DNA of 64,000 nt, taken from assembly GCA_002709235.1 (NCBI GenBank), contig PAQI01000020.1, forward strand, positions 17,079-81,078, written 5' to 3'. Every line of letters begins with the position of its first letter. Position 1 is the first letter of the stretch. This DNA comes from Hirschia sp. GTDB taxonomy: Bacteria; Pseudomonadota; Alphaproteobacteria; Caulobacterales; Hyphomonadaceae. Shown in pieces: positions 35,448-45,534 of the stretch. The position numbers were made by a program, and so were the translations under genes. The notes beneath the pieces were generated by a model, which had not been told where the DNA came from, made no database searches, and was given only the letters and a program-made list of their open reading frames with translations.

Positions 35448-36644
35448 TTATAGCTCCAACAAAGCTTTGGTGATGATCTCGCGCTGGATCTCGTTGGACC
35501 CGCCAAAGATCGAAAGCTTGCGATTGTTAAGGTAATCAACCGCGACCGGTGCTGCATAATCAGGCCCGACAGGATCACCATTGTAACCTTCGTCGAGTGC
35601 TTCAGAGACAAATGGCTGCGCATAGGGGCCCAGCGCCCTACGGGTCAGGCTCGTTATTTCCTGCTGGATCTCGGTGCCACGAATCTTCAGCATCGCGCCC
35701 AGTTCAAGCGATGCCGGTCCGCCTTCGGAAGCGGCCAACACGCGCAGATTTGTCGTTTTCATGTTCTCAAGGTCAATCTCGACACGCGCCATGCGCGCGG
35801 CAAACAGAGGGTCCTGCGCCAATGGCTTGCCGTTCTTGCGCTGTGTCCGGGCGATCTGTCGCAAATGGTCAAAAGCCGCCATCGCCTTTCCGACGCCCGC
35901 AATGTTCATCCTTTCATAGGTCAGAAGATATTTGGCATAGGTCCAGCCCTTGTTCTCTTCTCCGACCAGATTCTCGACAGGCACACGCACATTGGTAAAG
36001 AAAACCTCGTTCACCTCATGCTCGCCATCGAGGAGAATGATCGGGCGGACTTCGACGCCCGGTGTCTTCATATCAATCAGCAGAAAGGAAATACCCTCCT
36101 GCTTCTTTCCATCGCTTGCGGTTCTGACCAGACAGAAGACCATGTCGGCATGCTGGCCAAGCGTGGTCCAGGTTTTTTGACCATTCACAACATAATGGTC
36201 GCCATCGCGCACTGCCCGCGTCTTGAGACTTGCGAGGTCAGAACCTGCACCCGGCTCCGAATATCCCTGACACCACCAATCGCTGCCATCGAGAATTCGC
36301 GGCAACCAATAGGATTTCTGCTCCTCGGAGCCATACTTGATCAGAACCGGTCCCAGCATTGAAAGGCCGAATGGTACAATCCGCGGCGCATGCGCCAGCG
36401 CGGTCTCCAGATCAAAGATATAAGCTTGGGCAACGCTCCAGCCCGTCCCCCCATATTGTTTGGGCCAGTGCGTCGCAAGCCAGCCCCGTTCGTTGAGAAT
36501 TGCGTGCCATTCCTCGTAGTCAGCCTTGGTCAGCCTCTGGCCGGTACGCACCTTCTCCGAAATTCTCTTGGGTAGTTTTTCCTTCAGGAAGTCGCGCACC
36601 TCAGCGCGGAAGTCTTCCTCTGCCTTGGTAAAGTCGAGATTCAT
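35448..36644 (-). CDS. Acyl-CoA dehydrogenase, large-subunit type
   Basis: 398 residues. It has the FAD-binding block QGYSEPGAGSDLASLKTRAV, and later LTYERMNIAGVGKAMAAFD and SNEIQREIITKALLEL, where the sequence SIFGGSNEIQREI is conserved in these families. Features match FadE29/PimC-type subunits acting on branched or cyclic acyl-CoAs. The ATG overlaps the preceding thioesterase stop as TGATG, so the genes are translated together. Confidence 0.92.
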   Translation of the reverse strand: MNLDFTKAEEDFRAEVRDFLKEKLPKRISEKVRTGQRLTKADYEEWHAILNERGWLATHWPKQYGGTGWSVAQAYIFDLETALAHAPRIVPFGLSMLGPVLIKYGSEEQKSYWLPRILDGSDWWCQGYSEPGAGSDLASLKTRAVRDGDHYVVNGQKTWTTLGQHADMVFCLVRTASDGKKQEGISFLLIDMKTPGVEVRPIILLDGEHEVNEVFFTNVRVPVENLVGEENKGWTYAKYLLTYERMNIAGVGKAMAAFDHLRQIARTQRKNGKPLAQDPLFAARMARVEIDLENMKTTNLRVLAASEGGPASLELGAMLKIRGTEIQQEITSLTRRALGPYAQPFVSEALDEGYNGDPVGPDYAAPVAVDYLNNRKLSIFGGSNEIQREIITKALLEL

Positions 36645-37075
36645 CAGATCAGCCTTTCCATAAAGTCACGCCATTCAGGCGGTAATGGGACCGGTCGGCG
36701 GCTATCGCGACCGACATAAACATGGGTAAAATGGCCTTCAGCGGCCGCGCTTTGCGCACCGACAGCGAATGCGCCCAGATGGTAAGTCACGCTCGAAGTT
36801 CCGAGCTTGGCGACAGCCAGCCCGATCTCCACAGACTGCGGAAACGCAAGCGAAGCCGCATAGCGACACCCCGTTTCGACGACGAGCCCAATCGGATCTC
36901 CTTGAGCGACATCAAGCAGACCTTCGTCGATAAGGCAGATATTCACTGCCGTATCGAACCATCCGTAATAGGTGACATTGTTCACATGGCCGTAAGCATC
37001 ATTGTCATGCCATCGCGTGGAAACGGTCGTCCATTTGCGATAAGCGCTGCGCGGCCGAAAGGCTGAACGCGTCAT
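36644..37075 (-). CDS. Acyl-CoA thioesterase (hot-dog fold, 4HBT)
   Basis: A 143-residue hot-dog protein. VSTRWHDNDAYGHVNNVTYYGWFDTAV holds the 'D.D..GHVNN..Y' active-site motif with the catalytic Asp. It would release CoA from stalled acyl-CoA intermediates. Its start overlaps the ligase stop as ATGA, and its stop overlaps the next gene, giving tight coupling in the operon. Confidence 0.93.
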   Translation of the reverse strand: MTRSAFRPRSAYRKWTTVSTRWHDNDAYGHVNNVTYYGWFDTAVNICLIDEGLLDVAQGDPIGLVVETGCRYAASLAFPQSVEIGLAVAKLGTSSVTYHLGAFAVGAQSAAAEGHFTHVYVGRDSRRPVPLPPEWRDFMERLI

Positions 37076-38733
37076 GACGGAGCTCCGGCACCTGAAATCT
37101 CGGCGAAACGGGCGCGCAGAAGCTTCTTGTCAATCTTGCCCACACTGGTGCGGGGCAGTTCATCCACGATCTTGAACAGGTCTAGCTTTGCGTAACGGGT
37201 GATGGCTCCGTTCTCGATAGCCGACATGACGGGCACATTCAACATGTCGAGGGTCAGTGTGACACCAGGTTGCGCCACGACGACAGCAAGCGGACGTTCT
37301 CCCCATCGATCATCGGGTACGGCGACAACGGAAGCCTCGGCAACGCCCTGGGCAGTTGCCACAAGCTCTTCAAGCTGGATGGAATCAATCCATTCTCCAC
37401 CTGTCTTGATGACATCCTTCAGGCGGTCACGGATCCGGATTTCACCACGCGGATCAATTGTCGCGATATCCTGGGTGTGCATCCAGCCACCCCGCCACAA
37501 CTCCTGGGACGCCTTCTCATCGCCCGTATAACAAGGCGTCAGCCAGGGCGCGCGCAGCACCAGTTCCCCACTTGATTTGCCGTCATGTGGAACGTCATTC
37601 ATGCTTTCGTCCACAATCCGCGCACTCACCAGAGGTGCCGTGACCCCTGATGACGTCAGGGTGGTCAGGATCGCATCATCTTCCAGCTGATCATCAAAGC
37701 GCCGAACGGCTCTGGATATCATGGGACCGGTTTCCGACATGCCATAACCAGACGCCAGATCAATGCCGAGCCGCCTGCCCTCCGCGCACAGAGCCTTGGT
37801 CAATGCGCTGCCGCCAATGGTCATCTTCCAGCCCGACAGATCGGCGCCTGTCTGCTTTGCAACTGCGATCACCATTTCAAGTATGGTCGGCACACAGTGC
37901 GAATAGGTCACGCGGTGCTCGCAGCGCAGCTTGCAGATCAGCTCTGGTTCATATCTGCCCGGATAGACCTGCTTCACGCCGAGCATTGTGGCAGCATAAG
38001 GTGCACCCCATGCATGAACATGAAACATGGGCGTGAGCGGCATGTAGACGCCATCAACGCCCAGTCCCGGCCCCGCCGAAGACGCGCCAAATGTCGCCGC
38101 GGACGCGATTGCATGAAGAACCAGTTGCCTGTGTGTAAAGCAGACGCCCTTGGGGTTTCCGGTCGTCCCGCTGGTGTAGAAGGTCGAAGCGATCGCGTTC
38201 TCGTCAAAATCCTGAAACGGATAATCCGGTGATGCAGCGGCTGAAAGCGCTTCATATTCCCCGCTGGCCCATGAGGGAAGATTATCATCCGCCCAATCCA
38301 TGATCGCGATAACCTTCTTCACTCCGGGAAGTGATGGCAGTATGGCGTCAATGATGGGAAAGAAGTCCCTGTGCACAAGCAGGATCTCGGCCCTGGCATG
38401 ATTGAGCGTATAGGCTATCTGCGCAGCGGGTAGCCGCACATTTACAGTCTGGATGACAGCTCCCATCATCGGCACTGCGAAATAGGCTTCAAGATAGCGG
38501 TGACTATCCCAATCCAACACGGCAATCGTCTCACCCTGCTCAGCACCTGCCGTACGGAGAAGATTGGCCAGGCGACCGACACGCCCCAGAAACTCCCGAT
38601 AGCTGTAGCTACCCTGATCACGATAGATGATCTGCTGGTCAGCGGCTTTTGTCAGGACACCGTCAAGCAGGTGCCGGATGGTAAGTGGTGCCTGATAAGC
38701 CTCGGCTGCATGATCTGCGAAACGTAATGGCAT
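37072..38733 (-). CDS. Medium/long-chain fatty-acid-CoA ligase
   Basis: An adenylate-forming ligase of 553 residues. Motifs: STFYTSGTTGNPKGVCFTHR (ATP loop), GYGMSETGPM, then TGDIATIDPRGEIRIRDR-like region (DIATIDPRGEIRIRDRLKD) and IKTGGEWIDS. It activates a carboxylic acid for the beta-oxidation enzymes alongside. The ATG at 38733 follows GGGAGGACAGG; a longer frame to 38778 overlaps the FadB-like gene and is not preferred. The gap to the FadB stop is 25 bases. Confidence 0.94.
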   Translation of the reverse strand: MPLRFADHAAEAYQAPLTIRHLLDGVLTKAADQQIIYRDQGSYSYREFLGRVGRLANLLRTAGAEQGETIAVLDWDSHRYLEAYFAVPMMGAVIQTVNVRLPAAQIAYTLNHARAEILLVHRDFFPIIDAILPSLPGVKKVIAIMDWADDNLPSWASGEYEALSAAASPDYPFQDFDENAIASTFYTSGTTGNPKGVCFTHRQLVLHAIASAATFGASSAGPGLGVDGVYMPLTPMFHVHAWGAPYAATMLGVKQVYPGRYEPELICKLRCEHRVTYSHCVPTILEMVIAVAKQTGADLSGWKMTIGGSALTKALCAEGRRLGIDLASGYGMSETGPMISRAVRRFDDQLEDDAILTTLTSSGVTAPLVSARIVDESMNDVPHDGKSSGELVLRAPWLTPCYTGDEKASQELWRGGWMHTQDIATIDPRGEIRIRDRLKDVIKTGGEWIDSIQLEELVATAQGVAEASVVAVPDDRWGERPLAVVVAQPGVTLTLDMLNVPVMSAIENGAITRYAKLDLFKIVDELPRTSVGKIDKKLLRARFAEISGAGAPS

Positions 38734-38758
38734 GGTCCTGTCCTCCCTGTTTATTGTG

Positions 38759-40804
38759 TTATTGTCTTGCGCCTTCATCGAACGAAATGCCCTCGGCGGC
38801 GCATCGCTTCAGCAAGGGGGACAGCGTGAACGCTTCGCCCAGCTGCGCCCGCGACTGCTCCAGCGCGTCCACGATATGCGCGAGGCCGACCAGCTCAGCC
38901 CAGAACATCGGCCCACCCTTGTGGCGAGGCCAGCCATAGCCATAGTTCCAGATCACATCGATATCCGACGCACGCTGGGCAATTGCCTCATCCAGGATCT
39001 TCGCGCCTTCATTCACCATGGTGTAAAGCGTCCGGGTGATGATCTCCTCGTCAGATATCGTGCGCGGCACGATGCCTTCCTTTTGACGGAAATCTTCGAT
39101 GATCTCAGCAACCACTGGCGAAGAGGACGGTTTGCGCCGCTCGTCATAATCATAAAAGCCCGCCCCGGTTTTCTGGCCCCAGCGCTTTTGTGCGCAAAGC
39201 GCATCACGCAGGCTTTCGATCCTTTCAGGGTCGCGGTGCCAGCCAATATCGACCCCAGCGAGATCTGCCATCTGGAAAGGCCCCATCGGCATGCCAAATT
39301 CGGTGTGAACGCGGTCGACATCTTCCGGCGTGGCACCTTCAAGCACCAGCGCGGTGGCTTGTTCCTGACGCGGGATCAGCATCCGATTTCCGATGAAACC
39401 ATAACATACGCCAGACACCACCGGCACTTTTCCGATCTTGCGGGCAAGCGCCATGCCTGTCGCGAGCACATCCGGCGCAGTCTTCTCACCTCTCACCACC
39501 TCGACCAATTTCATGACATTGGCAGGAGAGAAAAAATGCAGGCCGAGAACATCCTGTGGCCTGCGCGTCACCGCAGCAATCTCATCAATGGAGAGATAGG
39601 ATGTGTTTGAGGCCAGCATGGCCCCGGGCTTGGCAATCGTGTCGAGACGCGAAAAAATGTCCTTCTTGACGTCCATGTTCTCATAGACCGCCTCGATCAC
39701 GAGGTCACAGTCTGCAAGCGCGTCGAAATCAAGTGTCGGGTCAAGCAACCCCAGCGCCTGTTCGACCTGTTCACCTGTCAGACGTCCCTTGGCAGCTGTA
39801 GCATCATAGTTCTTGCGCATTGTCGCCACGCCGCGATCAAGCGCATCCTGTTGCATCTCCACGATTGTTACCGGGATACCCGCCGACAGAAAATTCATCG
39901 AAATGCCGCCGCCCATCGTGCCAGCACCGATCACCCCGACCCTACCAATCGGGCGAAGCTGGATATCCTTCGGCAGGCCATCGATCTTTGCAGCTGCACG
40001 CTCGGCGAAGAATACGTGACGAAGCGCCTTTGACTGGTCACCACCCAGCAGCTTGACGAAAAGGTCGCGTTCCTTGGCCAGCCCCTCTTTTATGGGCAGC
40101 TCGGTTGCCGCCTTCACAGCCTCGATGCAGGCCCTGGGTGCATCCAGCTTCCCGATTTTCCGGGCATTGGTCGCTTGAAACTGTTCAAAGACTCCGGCAG
40201 GCGCAGACGCGCTGAGTTCGCTGGTGCGGCGGGGACCATTGAGGGTTCGAGCAAAATCAATCGCATCTGATGCGAGCGAGGACTGGTTTTCGGAAAGCCG
40301 ATCGACAAGACCTGTTTCCAGCGCACGCGTTGCGGAAACGGGATTGCCCAGAACGATCATTTCAAGCGCAGCTTCTACCCCGATCAGCCGCGGCAGGCGT
40401 TGGGTGCCGCCGGCTCCGGGAAGAATCCCCAATGTCACCTCTGGTAGCCCCAACCTGGCATCGGCTGTTGCGATCCGATAATGGCAGCCCAGCGCGATTT
40501 CCAAACCACCGCCAAGCGCAGTGCCATGAATTGCGGCAACAACAGGCTTGGCGCTGGCCTCGATCGTGTCCACAAGTTCTGGAAGCCCCTGTTCCGCCTG
40601 CAGTTTGCCGAACTCCTTGATATCGGCACCACCCGAGAACAGTTTGCCCGCCCCCCTCAAAACAATCGCCTTCACATCGGGGTTGGTCTGCGCAGCTGCG
40701 ATTACGCCAAACAATGCGCCCCGAAGGTCTGAACCAAGTGCATTCACCGGCGGGTTTTGCAGCACGATTTCAAGAATGTCGGTGTGAAGATGAGTTTCAA
40801 TCAT
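38759..40804 (-). CDS. Fused enoyl-CoA hydratase/3-hydroxyacyl-CoA dehydrogenase (FadB/FadJ type)
   Basis: A 681-residue bifunctional enzyme. The N-terminal crotonase part has [16 protein letters not shown] and [13 protein letters not shown]; the dehydrogenase part starts at [15 protein letters not shown] (Rossmann fold) and contains [28 protein letters not shown] and GFIGNRM. It performs the hydration and oxidation steps between dehydrogenase and thiolase. It is first in the operon unless the small unknown frame upstream is translated. Confidence 0.95.
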   Translation of the reverse strand: MIETHLHTDILEIVLQNPPVNALGSDLRGALFGVIAAAQTNPDVKAIVLRGAGKLFSGGADIKEFGKLQAEQGLPELVDTIEASAKPVVAAIHGTALGGGLEIALGCHYRIATADARLGLPEVTLGILPGAGGTQRLPRLIGVEAALEMIVLGNPVSATRALETGLVDRLSENQSSLASDAIDFARTLNGPRRTSELSASAPAGVFEQFQATNARKIGKLDAPRACIEAVKAATELPIKEGLAKERDLFVKLLGGDQSKALRHVFFAERAAAKIDGLPKDIQLRPIGRVGVIGAGTMGGGISMNFLSAGIPVTIVEMQQDALDRGVATMRKNYDATAAKGRLTGEQVEQALGLLDPTLDFDALADCDLVIEAVYENMDVKKDIFSRLDTIAKPGAMLASNTSYLSIDEIAAVTRRPQDVLGLHFFSPANVMKLVEVVRGEKTAPDVLATGMALARKIGKVPVVSGVCYGFIGNRMLIPRQEQATALVLEGATPEDVDRVHTEFGMPMGPFQMADLAGVDIGWHRDPERIESLRDALCAQKRWGQKTGAGFYDYDERRKPSSSPVVAEIIEDFRQKEGIVPRTISDEEIITRTLYTMVNEGAKILDEAIAQRASDIDVIWNYGYGWPRHKGGPMFWAELVGLAHIVDALEQSRAQLGEAFTLSPLLKRCAAEGISFDEGARQ

Positions 40805-41253
40805 TGTGTCTGTCTCTTGTCAGGAAATCGCTTCGCCCAATGCACGGGCCTGGAGAAAGGAAGAGAAGAAAAAAGTCCGGCATTTACGGCTAGGGCCCGG
40901 TGGACAAGCCAGCCTTTGCCGCCGAAGGAACGGCATACTGTTGCGTCGACAAATTCATCAAAAGCGTCTACCCGCGTCAGCATACCCATGTATCGGTTTT
41001 CAGTTGTAGCGAGCATATCCCCCCAAATATTGTACGCACCCAATTCGGAGTCAGTCAGGGTATTATCGCCCCTGGCCCTTCTCGACGAACCGGCATTTAT
41101 CGAGATAGCATCAGCCATTTCAAGAGCAGCGCCTTCGGCACGCACCTGAACTTGCATTGCACTCCGGCGCATATCAACACGCTTGAAGACGGCTCCCATG
41201 CGGTGAGAACCTCTCCAAGGTGAGACCGTTTCAGACTCACTAACTTTGAACAC
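40801..41253 (-). CDS. Doubtful hypothetical frame upstream of the FadB-like gene
   Basis: A 150-codon open frame whose stop overlaps the FadB start as ATGA. The product has no recognisable domain, no membrane segment and an odd mixture of residues ([15 protein letters not shown], then [15 protein letters not shown]). The overlap could be coincidental. It may be a leader gene, a decayed gene or a chance frame. Confidence 0.3.
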   Translation of the reverse strand: MFKVSESETVSPWRGSHRMGAVFKRVDMRRSAMQVQVRAEGAALEMADAISINAGSSRRARGDNTLTDSELGAYNIWGDMLATTENRYMGMLTRVDAFDEFVDATVCRSFGGKGWLVHRALAVNAGLFSSLPFSRPVHWAKRFPDKRQTQ

Positions 41254-41404
41254 GCGTTTCCATACCCCTTATTCGAATTATTTTTTTGCATCATCCACCA
41301 TTTTCAAATGCGTGTCCATATTTGAGTTATTGTTGACAAAACTTGCGCCATTTCTGACCTTTCGCCTTCAGACCCTCAAAGAGAGCCAAGAACGCATTTT
41401 CAAA

Positions 41405-41417
41405 TTCAAAACTTGAA
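41405..41417. promoter_or_regulatory. Inverted repeat before tandem-TetR gene
   Basis: TTCAA-AAC-TTGAA is a short perfect inverted repeat 41 bases before the regulator's ATG. The 11-mer CATTTTCAAAT occurs twice in the same divergent gap (41299-41309 and 41395-41405), so several related half-sites are present. A binding site for the adjacent regulator is inferred. Confidence 0.4.
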
Positions 41418-41457
41418 ACCCATTTCAGCAACAACCAGAAACAGGGACAGCAAGAAT

Positions 41458-42702
41458 ATGGGATCAATCCCAACACCAGCGCCCCCAGCTCATGCCGCAG
41501 ACAGCAATCGTCCGAAGACATCCCGTTATGAGCGTCAGCGCATGCGAATTGTTGAAGCCGCCACTTCGCTGATAAATGAAAAGGGCGTCGGAGCGATGAC
41601 ATTGCAGGAAGTCGCCCAGGCTCTCGGCCTCACAACTTCCAGCGTGACATACTACTATCGCTATAAGGAGGATCTTGCGGCTTCCGTTTTTGAGGACACC
41701 CTCTCCCGATTGCACAACATGGCAAGACAGGCCGCAGGTGCAGCAACTTCCCGCGAACGCGTCGCGCGCTATGTAGAGAACTATTTCGAGCAGTTCGCGC
41801 ACGCCCTGCGCGGCACAGCACCGAGGCTGGCCGTTCTCTCGGAACTGCGCACCCTGGAAGACAGCGCCAGACTCCCGCTACTTGAAAAATATCAAGTGAT
41901 CTTTCGTGAGGTGCGGGGCTTTTTTGGCGACGTGGATACAGAGGATCGCAAACGTCTTTACACGGCACGCGCGCAAATGCTGCAGGAAGCGCTTTTCTGG
42001 ACCAACGCCTGGCTGCCCAGTTATCCCTTGCGCGACTTTCCCAATATTCGTCGCCGCATGATGGATATCTTCGAAAACGGCATTGCATCACCCCAGTCGG
42101 ATTGGACCAGCATCATTGTCGACCCGGATGCCGGAATTCCTGAAAATCCCAAGCGTGATTTCCTGCGCGTGGCCGCCCGCCTGATTAACGACATCGGATA
42201 TAAGGGGGCCTCCGTTGAGCGGATTGTCAGCGAACTGAAAATCACCAAGGGAAGTTTCTACCATTACCTGGACACCAAGGATGATCTGATCCTCGAGTGT
42301 TACAAGCACGATTATCGCCGGATGCTTTTGATCCAGGAAGCGATCGATGCGCAAACGCAAGATACGCTGCCCCGACTTGTAAGCGGAATCGAATCGACAT
42401 TCATGCTGCAGCTTGATGGCCACCACCCACTCTTGAGAACAACCGCCCTGCACGCCATGCCTGTCGGTTTGAGACGACAGGCCATTCAGCGATTTGACCG
42501 ACTTGCGCGATTGCTCGCTGGCGTGGTTGTCGATGGCATGAGCGAAGGATCAATCCGCATTATTGATCCAATGATTGCCGCGAACAGTATCATCTCCACC
42601 GTCAACTCGGCATTCGACCTTCGCGGCTGGGCCCGACCACAGCAGCGCAAGGACGCGATCGACATCTGTTCCCGCGTTTTGATGAGAGGCCTGTTCGATT
42701 GA
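41458..42702 (+). CDS. Tandem double-TetR transcriptional regulator (copy 1)
   Basis: One chain of 414 residues with two complete TetR repressors in series. HTH 1 (residues ~24-75) contains EAATSLINEKGVGAMTLQEVA and SSVTYYYRYKEDL; HTH 2 (~231-282) contains RVAARLINDIGYKGASVERIV and KGSFYHYLDTKDDLI. Each is followed by a ligand-domain-like helical part. It is divergent from the beta-oxidation operon and is followed by a terminator, suggesting it controls that operon in response to an acyl-CoA or lipid. The ATG 41458 is preferred over a TTG at 41413. A paralogue lies at 45535. Confidence 0.88.
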   Translation: MGSIPTPAPPAHAADSNRPKTSRYERQRMRIVEAATSLINEKGVGAMTLQEVAQALGLTTSSVTYYYRYKEDLAASVFEDTLSRLHNMARQAAGAATSRERVARYVENYFEQFAHALRGTAPRLAVLSELRTLEDSARLPLLEKYQVIFREVRGFFGDVDTEDRKRLYTARAQMLQEALFWTNAWLPSYPLRDFPNIRRRMMDIFENGIASPQSDWTSIIVDPDAGIPENPKRDFLRVAARLINDIGYKGASVERIVSELKITKGSFYHYLDTKDDLILECYKHDYRRMLLIQEAIDAQTQDTLPRLVSGIESTFMLQLDGHHPLLRTTALHAMPVGLRRQAIQRFDRLARLLAGVVVDGMSEGSIRIIDPMIAANSIISTVNSAFDLRGWARPQQRKDAIDICSRVLMRGLFD

Positions 42703-42717
42703 TCTAGCGAACAAAAA

Positions 42718-42753
42718 AAAGCCCCGCCTTGTCGCATGACAAGCCGGGGCTTT
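42718..42753. terminator. Bidirectional terminator between TetR and TonB receptor genes
   Basis: AAAGCCCCG and CTTGTC pair with GACAAG and CGGGGCTTT around a GCAT loop, with a single C-C mismatch. An A-run precedes and a T-rich stretch follows, so it can stop transcription of the converging regulator and receptor genes. Confidence 0.9.
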
Positions 42754-42774
42754 CTTATTCATACAAGCAACCGA

Positions 42775-44997
42775 TCAGAAGCTGACGCGAAGCTCAGCAC
42801 CCACGACCCGCCCTTTGTTGAGTGGCGAGAGTGTCGGCAGCGGACGCGGCCCGGTTGGACCATCGCCACCGAACAACCCAGCATCTGGCAGGATTGTGTC
42901 CCCACCATAGGTCGTCTCGTCAGTCAGGTTGGTGCCATAGATCGAGAAGGAATAGTTCTCGCCGGCCGGCGTGAAGGTGAAGTTGGCGTCAACGATTTCA
43001 ACAGCCTCGAAATATCCAAGATTGGTGTCGGTGTAATAGGTCTTGTCACGGTGGTTGATGGAAATCCGTGAAGACAGGTCACCATATTTGCCGATGCTGG
43101 TGTCATGAATAATGCTGGCACCATAGGACCAGGGTGCAAGACGCGGCAATTTGAGCGACAGATCATTCGGGTCGTCGACCTCGGGCCCACCATTATTACC
43201 AATATCGGTGAGTGTCGTGTCGTATTCGCCATCCGTGTAACCGACATTGACAGACAGAAGCAGGCTGTCAGTCAAAGAGAACTGTCCCTCGAATTCAGCA
43301 CCCTGGATGATTGCATCACCAGCGTTCACGATCTCCTGGTTAACACCAAAGCCAATGCTCGGCGTGTTGAGTTCTCGCTGCATGCCCTCGATCGTGTTGT
43401 GGAACAGCGCCAGGTTTACACGACCCCGCCCATTGGCTAGGTCCTGCTTGAGACCGATTTCAAAGGCGTTCTGGGTTTCCGCATCGAACGGTCCAGGCAA
43501 TGCCTGGGAAAGCGGAACGGTCTGACGGAAATTGTATCCACCGCTGCGGAAGCCCTTGGCCCAATATCCATAGACCTGAGTGGCATCGCTAGGCCGCCAC
43601 TGAATACCCAGACGCGGCGAGGTATCATCCCAGGTCTGTGAACTATCATAGTCATTCTCGAGAATGCGCGCATCGAACCGCACTGCACCAGGGTCGCTGC
43701 TGACAATATCGACCTGCGCATCCTTCTCCTCGTGAGAATATCGCACACCGGCATTGATGGTGATCGCATCCGTGATGTGCCAGTCAGCCGCAACGAAAGC
43801 ACCCTGCGTGGAGAAATCGCCGATACCACCGCCAGAACCATTCAACAATCCGCCAACGATCTGACGGTTTTCATTATAGTGGAGGTCCTGCTGGAAGTAA
43901 TAGAGTCCGGTTGTTATATCAACCGGCCCGAACGTCCCCGCATAGCGCAGTTCCTCACTGATCTGATCCTGCTCGGTGAAAGAACCAGAGTGGAAGATGA
44001 AGTTCGGCGTGCCATCAATATCTTCTTTAGTATTGGATTCATATTCACGCCAGCCAGTAATGCTGGTGATCGTTCCGTCACCGAATCCGACCTTCCAGTT
44101 GCCCTCAAGGAACGCCTGGTTCCATTTGTTGTCATAAAAGCCCGGCTCATCAATGGCAAAATCAAAGGAATCGCGCGACCAAAGAGCGTGGTTTTGAGAG
44201 ACTGGACCATCGCCTGTTGCAACACCATGCTCAAGGCGCAAGGTGACATCAATGTCGCTACCAATGTCAAAGCCGAAGGCAGTCCGAATTATGGTCTGCT
44301 CGCCCTGGCCGAGCTTGCGTCCACCAGCCTTGTTATCAAACCAGCCATTGTCATTGTTGTGATAGAACGCAAACTTGCTACGCAAACCCGGCAGGATCGC
44401 GCCGCGCACAACGCCGTCGACAGTCGAACTCAATCCGGTTTCGACACCAGCATGCAGGTCCGCACTGAACTCTTCGCTGGGGTCTGTCGTGCGCAGAAGC
44501 ACTGCACCACCGGTAACATTGCGCCCGAACAGAACCCCTTGTGGTCCACGCAGCACCTCAAGACCTGCAATGTCGAAATTGTCGAACACCATGCCGCTGT
44601 TTATGCCCATATAAACACCGTCGACAAAAATACCGACCGTCGGGTCAATGGATGGAATGGAGCTGTTCACTCCGATGCCGCGGATGGAGAAGTTTGCATA
44701 CCCCTTCGTCGTACCCACAGCCTCTAGCTGCACATTCGGCATCGTATAGCTGAGACTCTGGATATCCTGGAAATTCAACGCTTCGAGCTGTTTCTCACCA
44801 AAGGCAGTCACAGCGATCGGGACATCCTGAACATCCTGAGGCCCACGCTTGGTGGCCGTCACGATCACAGTGTCGAGCATTTTTTGCTGAGCAGTTTCTG
44901 CGTTTTCTTCCTGTGCAATCGCTACAGGAGAATAAAGGGCACCGCTGGCGACAGACAGCAAGAGTGCAGCGCGCATGGCAACTTCAAATCGTATCAT
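42775..44997 (-). CDS. TonB-dependent outer membrane receptor
   Basis: 740 residues. The signal peptide (AMRAALLLSVASGALYSPVAIA) precedes a TonB-box-like segment (LDTVIVTATKR), a plug domain (VPIAVTAFGEKQLEALNFQDIQ, VDGVYMG, LEVLRGPQGVLFGRNVTGGAV) and a beta-barrel ending in aromatic LRVSF. GGAGAG precedes the ATG. The placement between two lipid-type TetR regulators and next to a beta-oxidation operon suggests import of a hydrophobic acid or sterol; the ligand is unproven. Confidence 0.93.
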   Translation of the reverse strand: MIRFEVAMRAALLLSVASGALYSPVAIAQEENAETAQQKMLDTVIVTATKRGPQDVQDVPIAVTAFGEKQLEALNFQDIQSLSYTMPNVQLEAVGTTKGYANFSIRGIGVNSSIPSIDPTVGIFVDGVYMGINSGMVFDNFDIAGLEVLRGPQGVLFGRNVTGGAVLLRTTDPSEEFSADLHAGVETGLSSTVDGVVRGAILPGLRSKFAFYHNNDNGWFDNKAGGRKLGQGEQTIIRTAFGFDIGSDIDVTLRLEHGVATGDGPVSQNHALWSRDSFDFAIDEPGFYDNKWNQAFLEGNWKVGFGDGTITSITGWREYESNTKEDIDGTPNFIFHSGSFTEQDQISEELRYAGTFGPVDITTGLYYFQQDLHYNENRQIVGGLLNGSGGGIGDFSTQGAFVAADWHITDAITINAGVRYSHEEKDAQVDIVSSDPGAVRFDARILENDYDSSQTWDDTSPRLGIQWRPSDATQVYGYWAKGFRSGGYNFRQTVPLSQALPGPFDAETQNAFEIGLKQDLANGRGRVNLALFHNTIEGMQRELNTPSIGFGVNQEIVNAGDAIIQGAEFEGQFSLTDSLLLSVNVGYTDGEYDTTLTDIGNNGGPEVDDPNDLSLKLPRLAPWSYGASIIHDTSIGKYGDLSSRISINHRDKTYYTDTNLGYFEAVEIVDANFTFTPAGENYSFSIYGTNLTDETTYGGDTILPDAGLFGGDGPTGPRPLPTLSPLNKGRVVGAELRVSF

Positions 44998-45534
44998 TGT
45001 TCTCTCCCCGAATGGCCGGTGCGTTTGTTCGCTCCGTGCCTTTTGATTTTATCTCTGAGTTCTTCCCGGGCTATTCAAATAATCGCTTCGCTTCCGGTAA
45101 GACCAGCATGAGCGATAAGCGATGCATGACTTACCAAGCCGCCCATCAAAACATACTCATACCACGAATAAAGAACTCAGCGGTACAGTCAAGTCGATTC
45201 TTCATGGGGCCAACCCCTACAATGCCCGCTAGCAAGCACGGATTACTCCAATCCATGGTAGAATATAGCCCAATTTGGTTAACAATTCATGTCCGTTTCG
45301 AAACCATTTCCACGTCAACACGGGGAGACTTGTCAGCCCTTTTAGATGAAAACGCATACCAGTCGCATGGGAAGGCCCTCCTTCCAGATCATACGCAGAC
45401 CACTAATAATACATACTCCAAGCACGCATCATAACTCAAATGACGCAGAACACATTGACGAGCTGTTGTTCCAGCCGCTATTCACATTTTCTAAAAAGAC
45501 GTCGGGCAATGTCTGGCGAAGAGGGGTTGCCAGA
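44998..45534. other. Divergent regulatory gap
   Basis: A 537-base gap between the receptor start (minus) and the second tandem regulator (plus). It is AT-rich and contains the palindrome GTTTCGAAAC (45295-45304). An open frame runs from 45346 into the regulator, but the supported ATG is at 45535. No RNA gene seen. Confidence 0.5.
45295..45304. promoter_or_regulatory. 10-bp palindrome, candidate operator
   Basis: GTTTCGAAAC is perfectly palindromic and lies between the receptor and the regulator, a usual spot for a TetR operator. It is short, so chance occurrence cannot be excluded. Confidence 0.35.

Noticed and set aside
38732-39610. Plus-strand frame of 292 codons opposite the FadB-like gene
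   Set aside because: Shadow of a conserved enzyme on the other strand; no domain or signal recognised.
43732-44727. Plus-strand frame of 331 codons opposite the TonB receptor
   Set aside because: Antisense to a complete receptor gene; no protein family features.
45346-45534. N-terminal extension of the second tandem TetR protein
   Set aside because: The extra 63 residues are not TetR-like and the ATG at 45535 has a strong GAGGGG site; the first copy has only a short leader.
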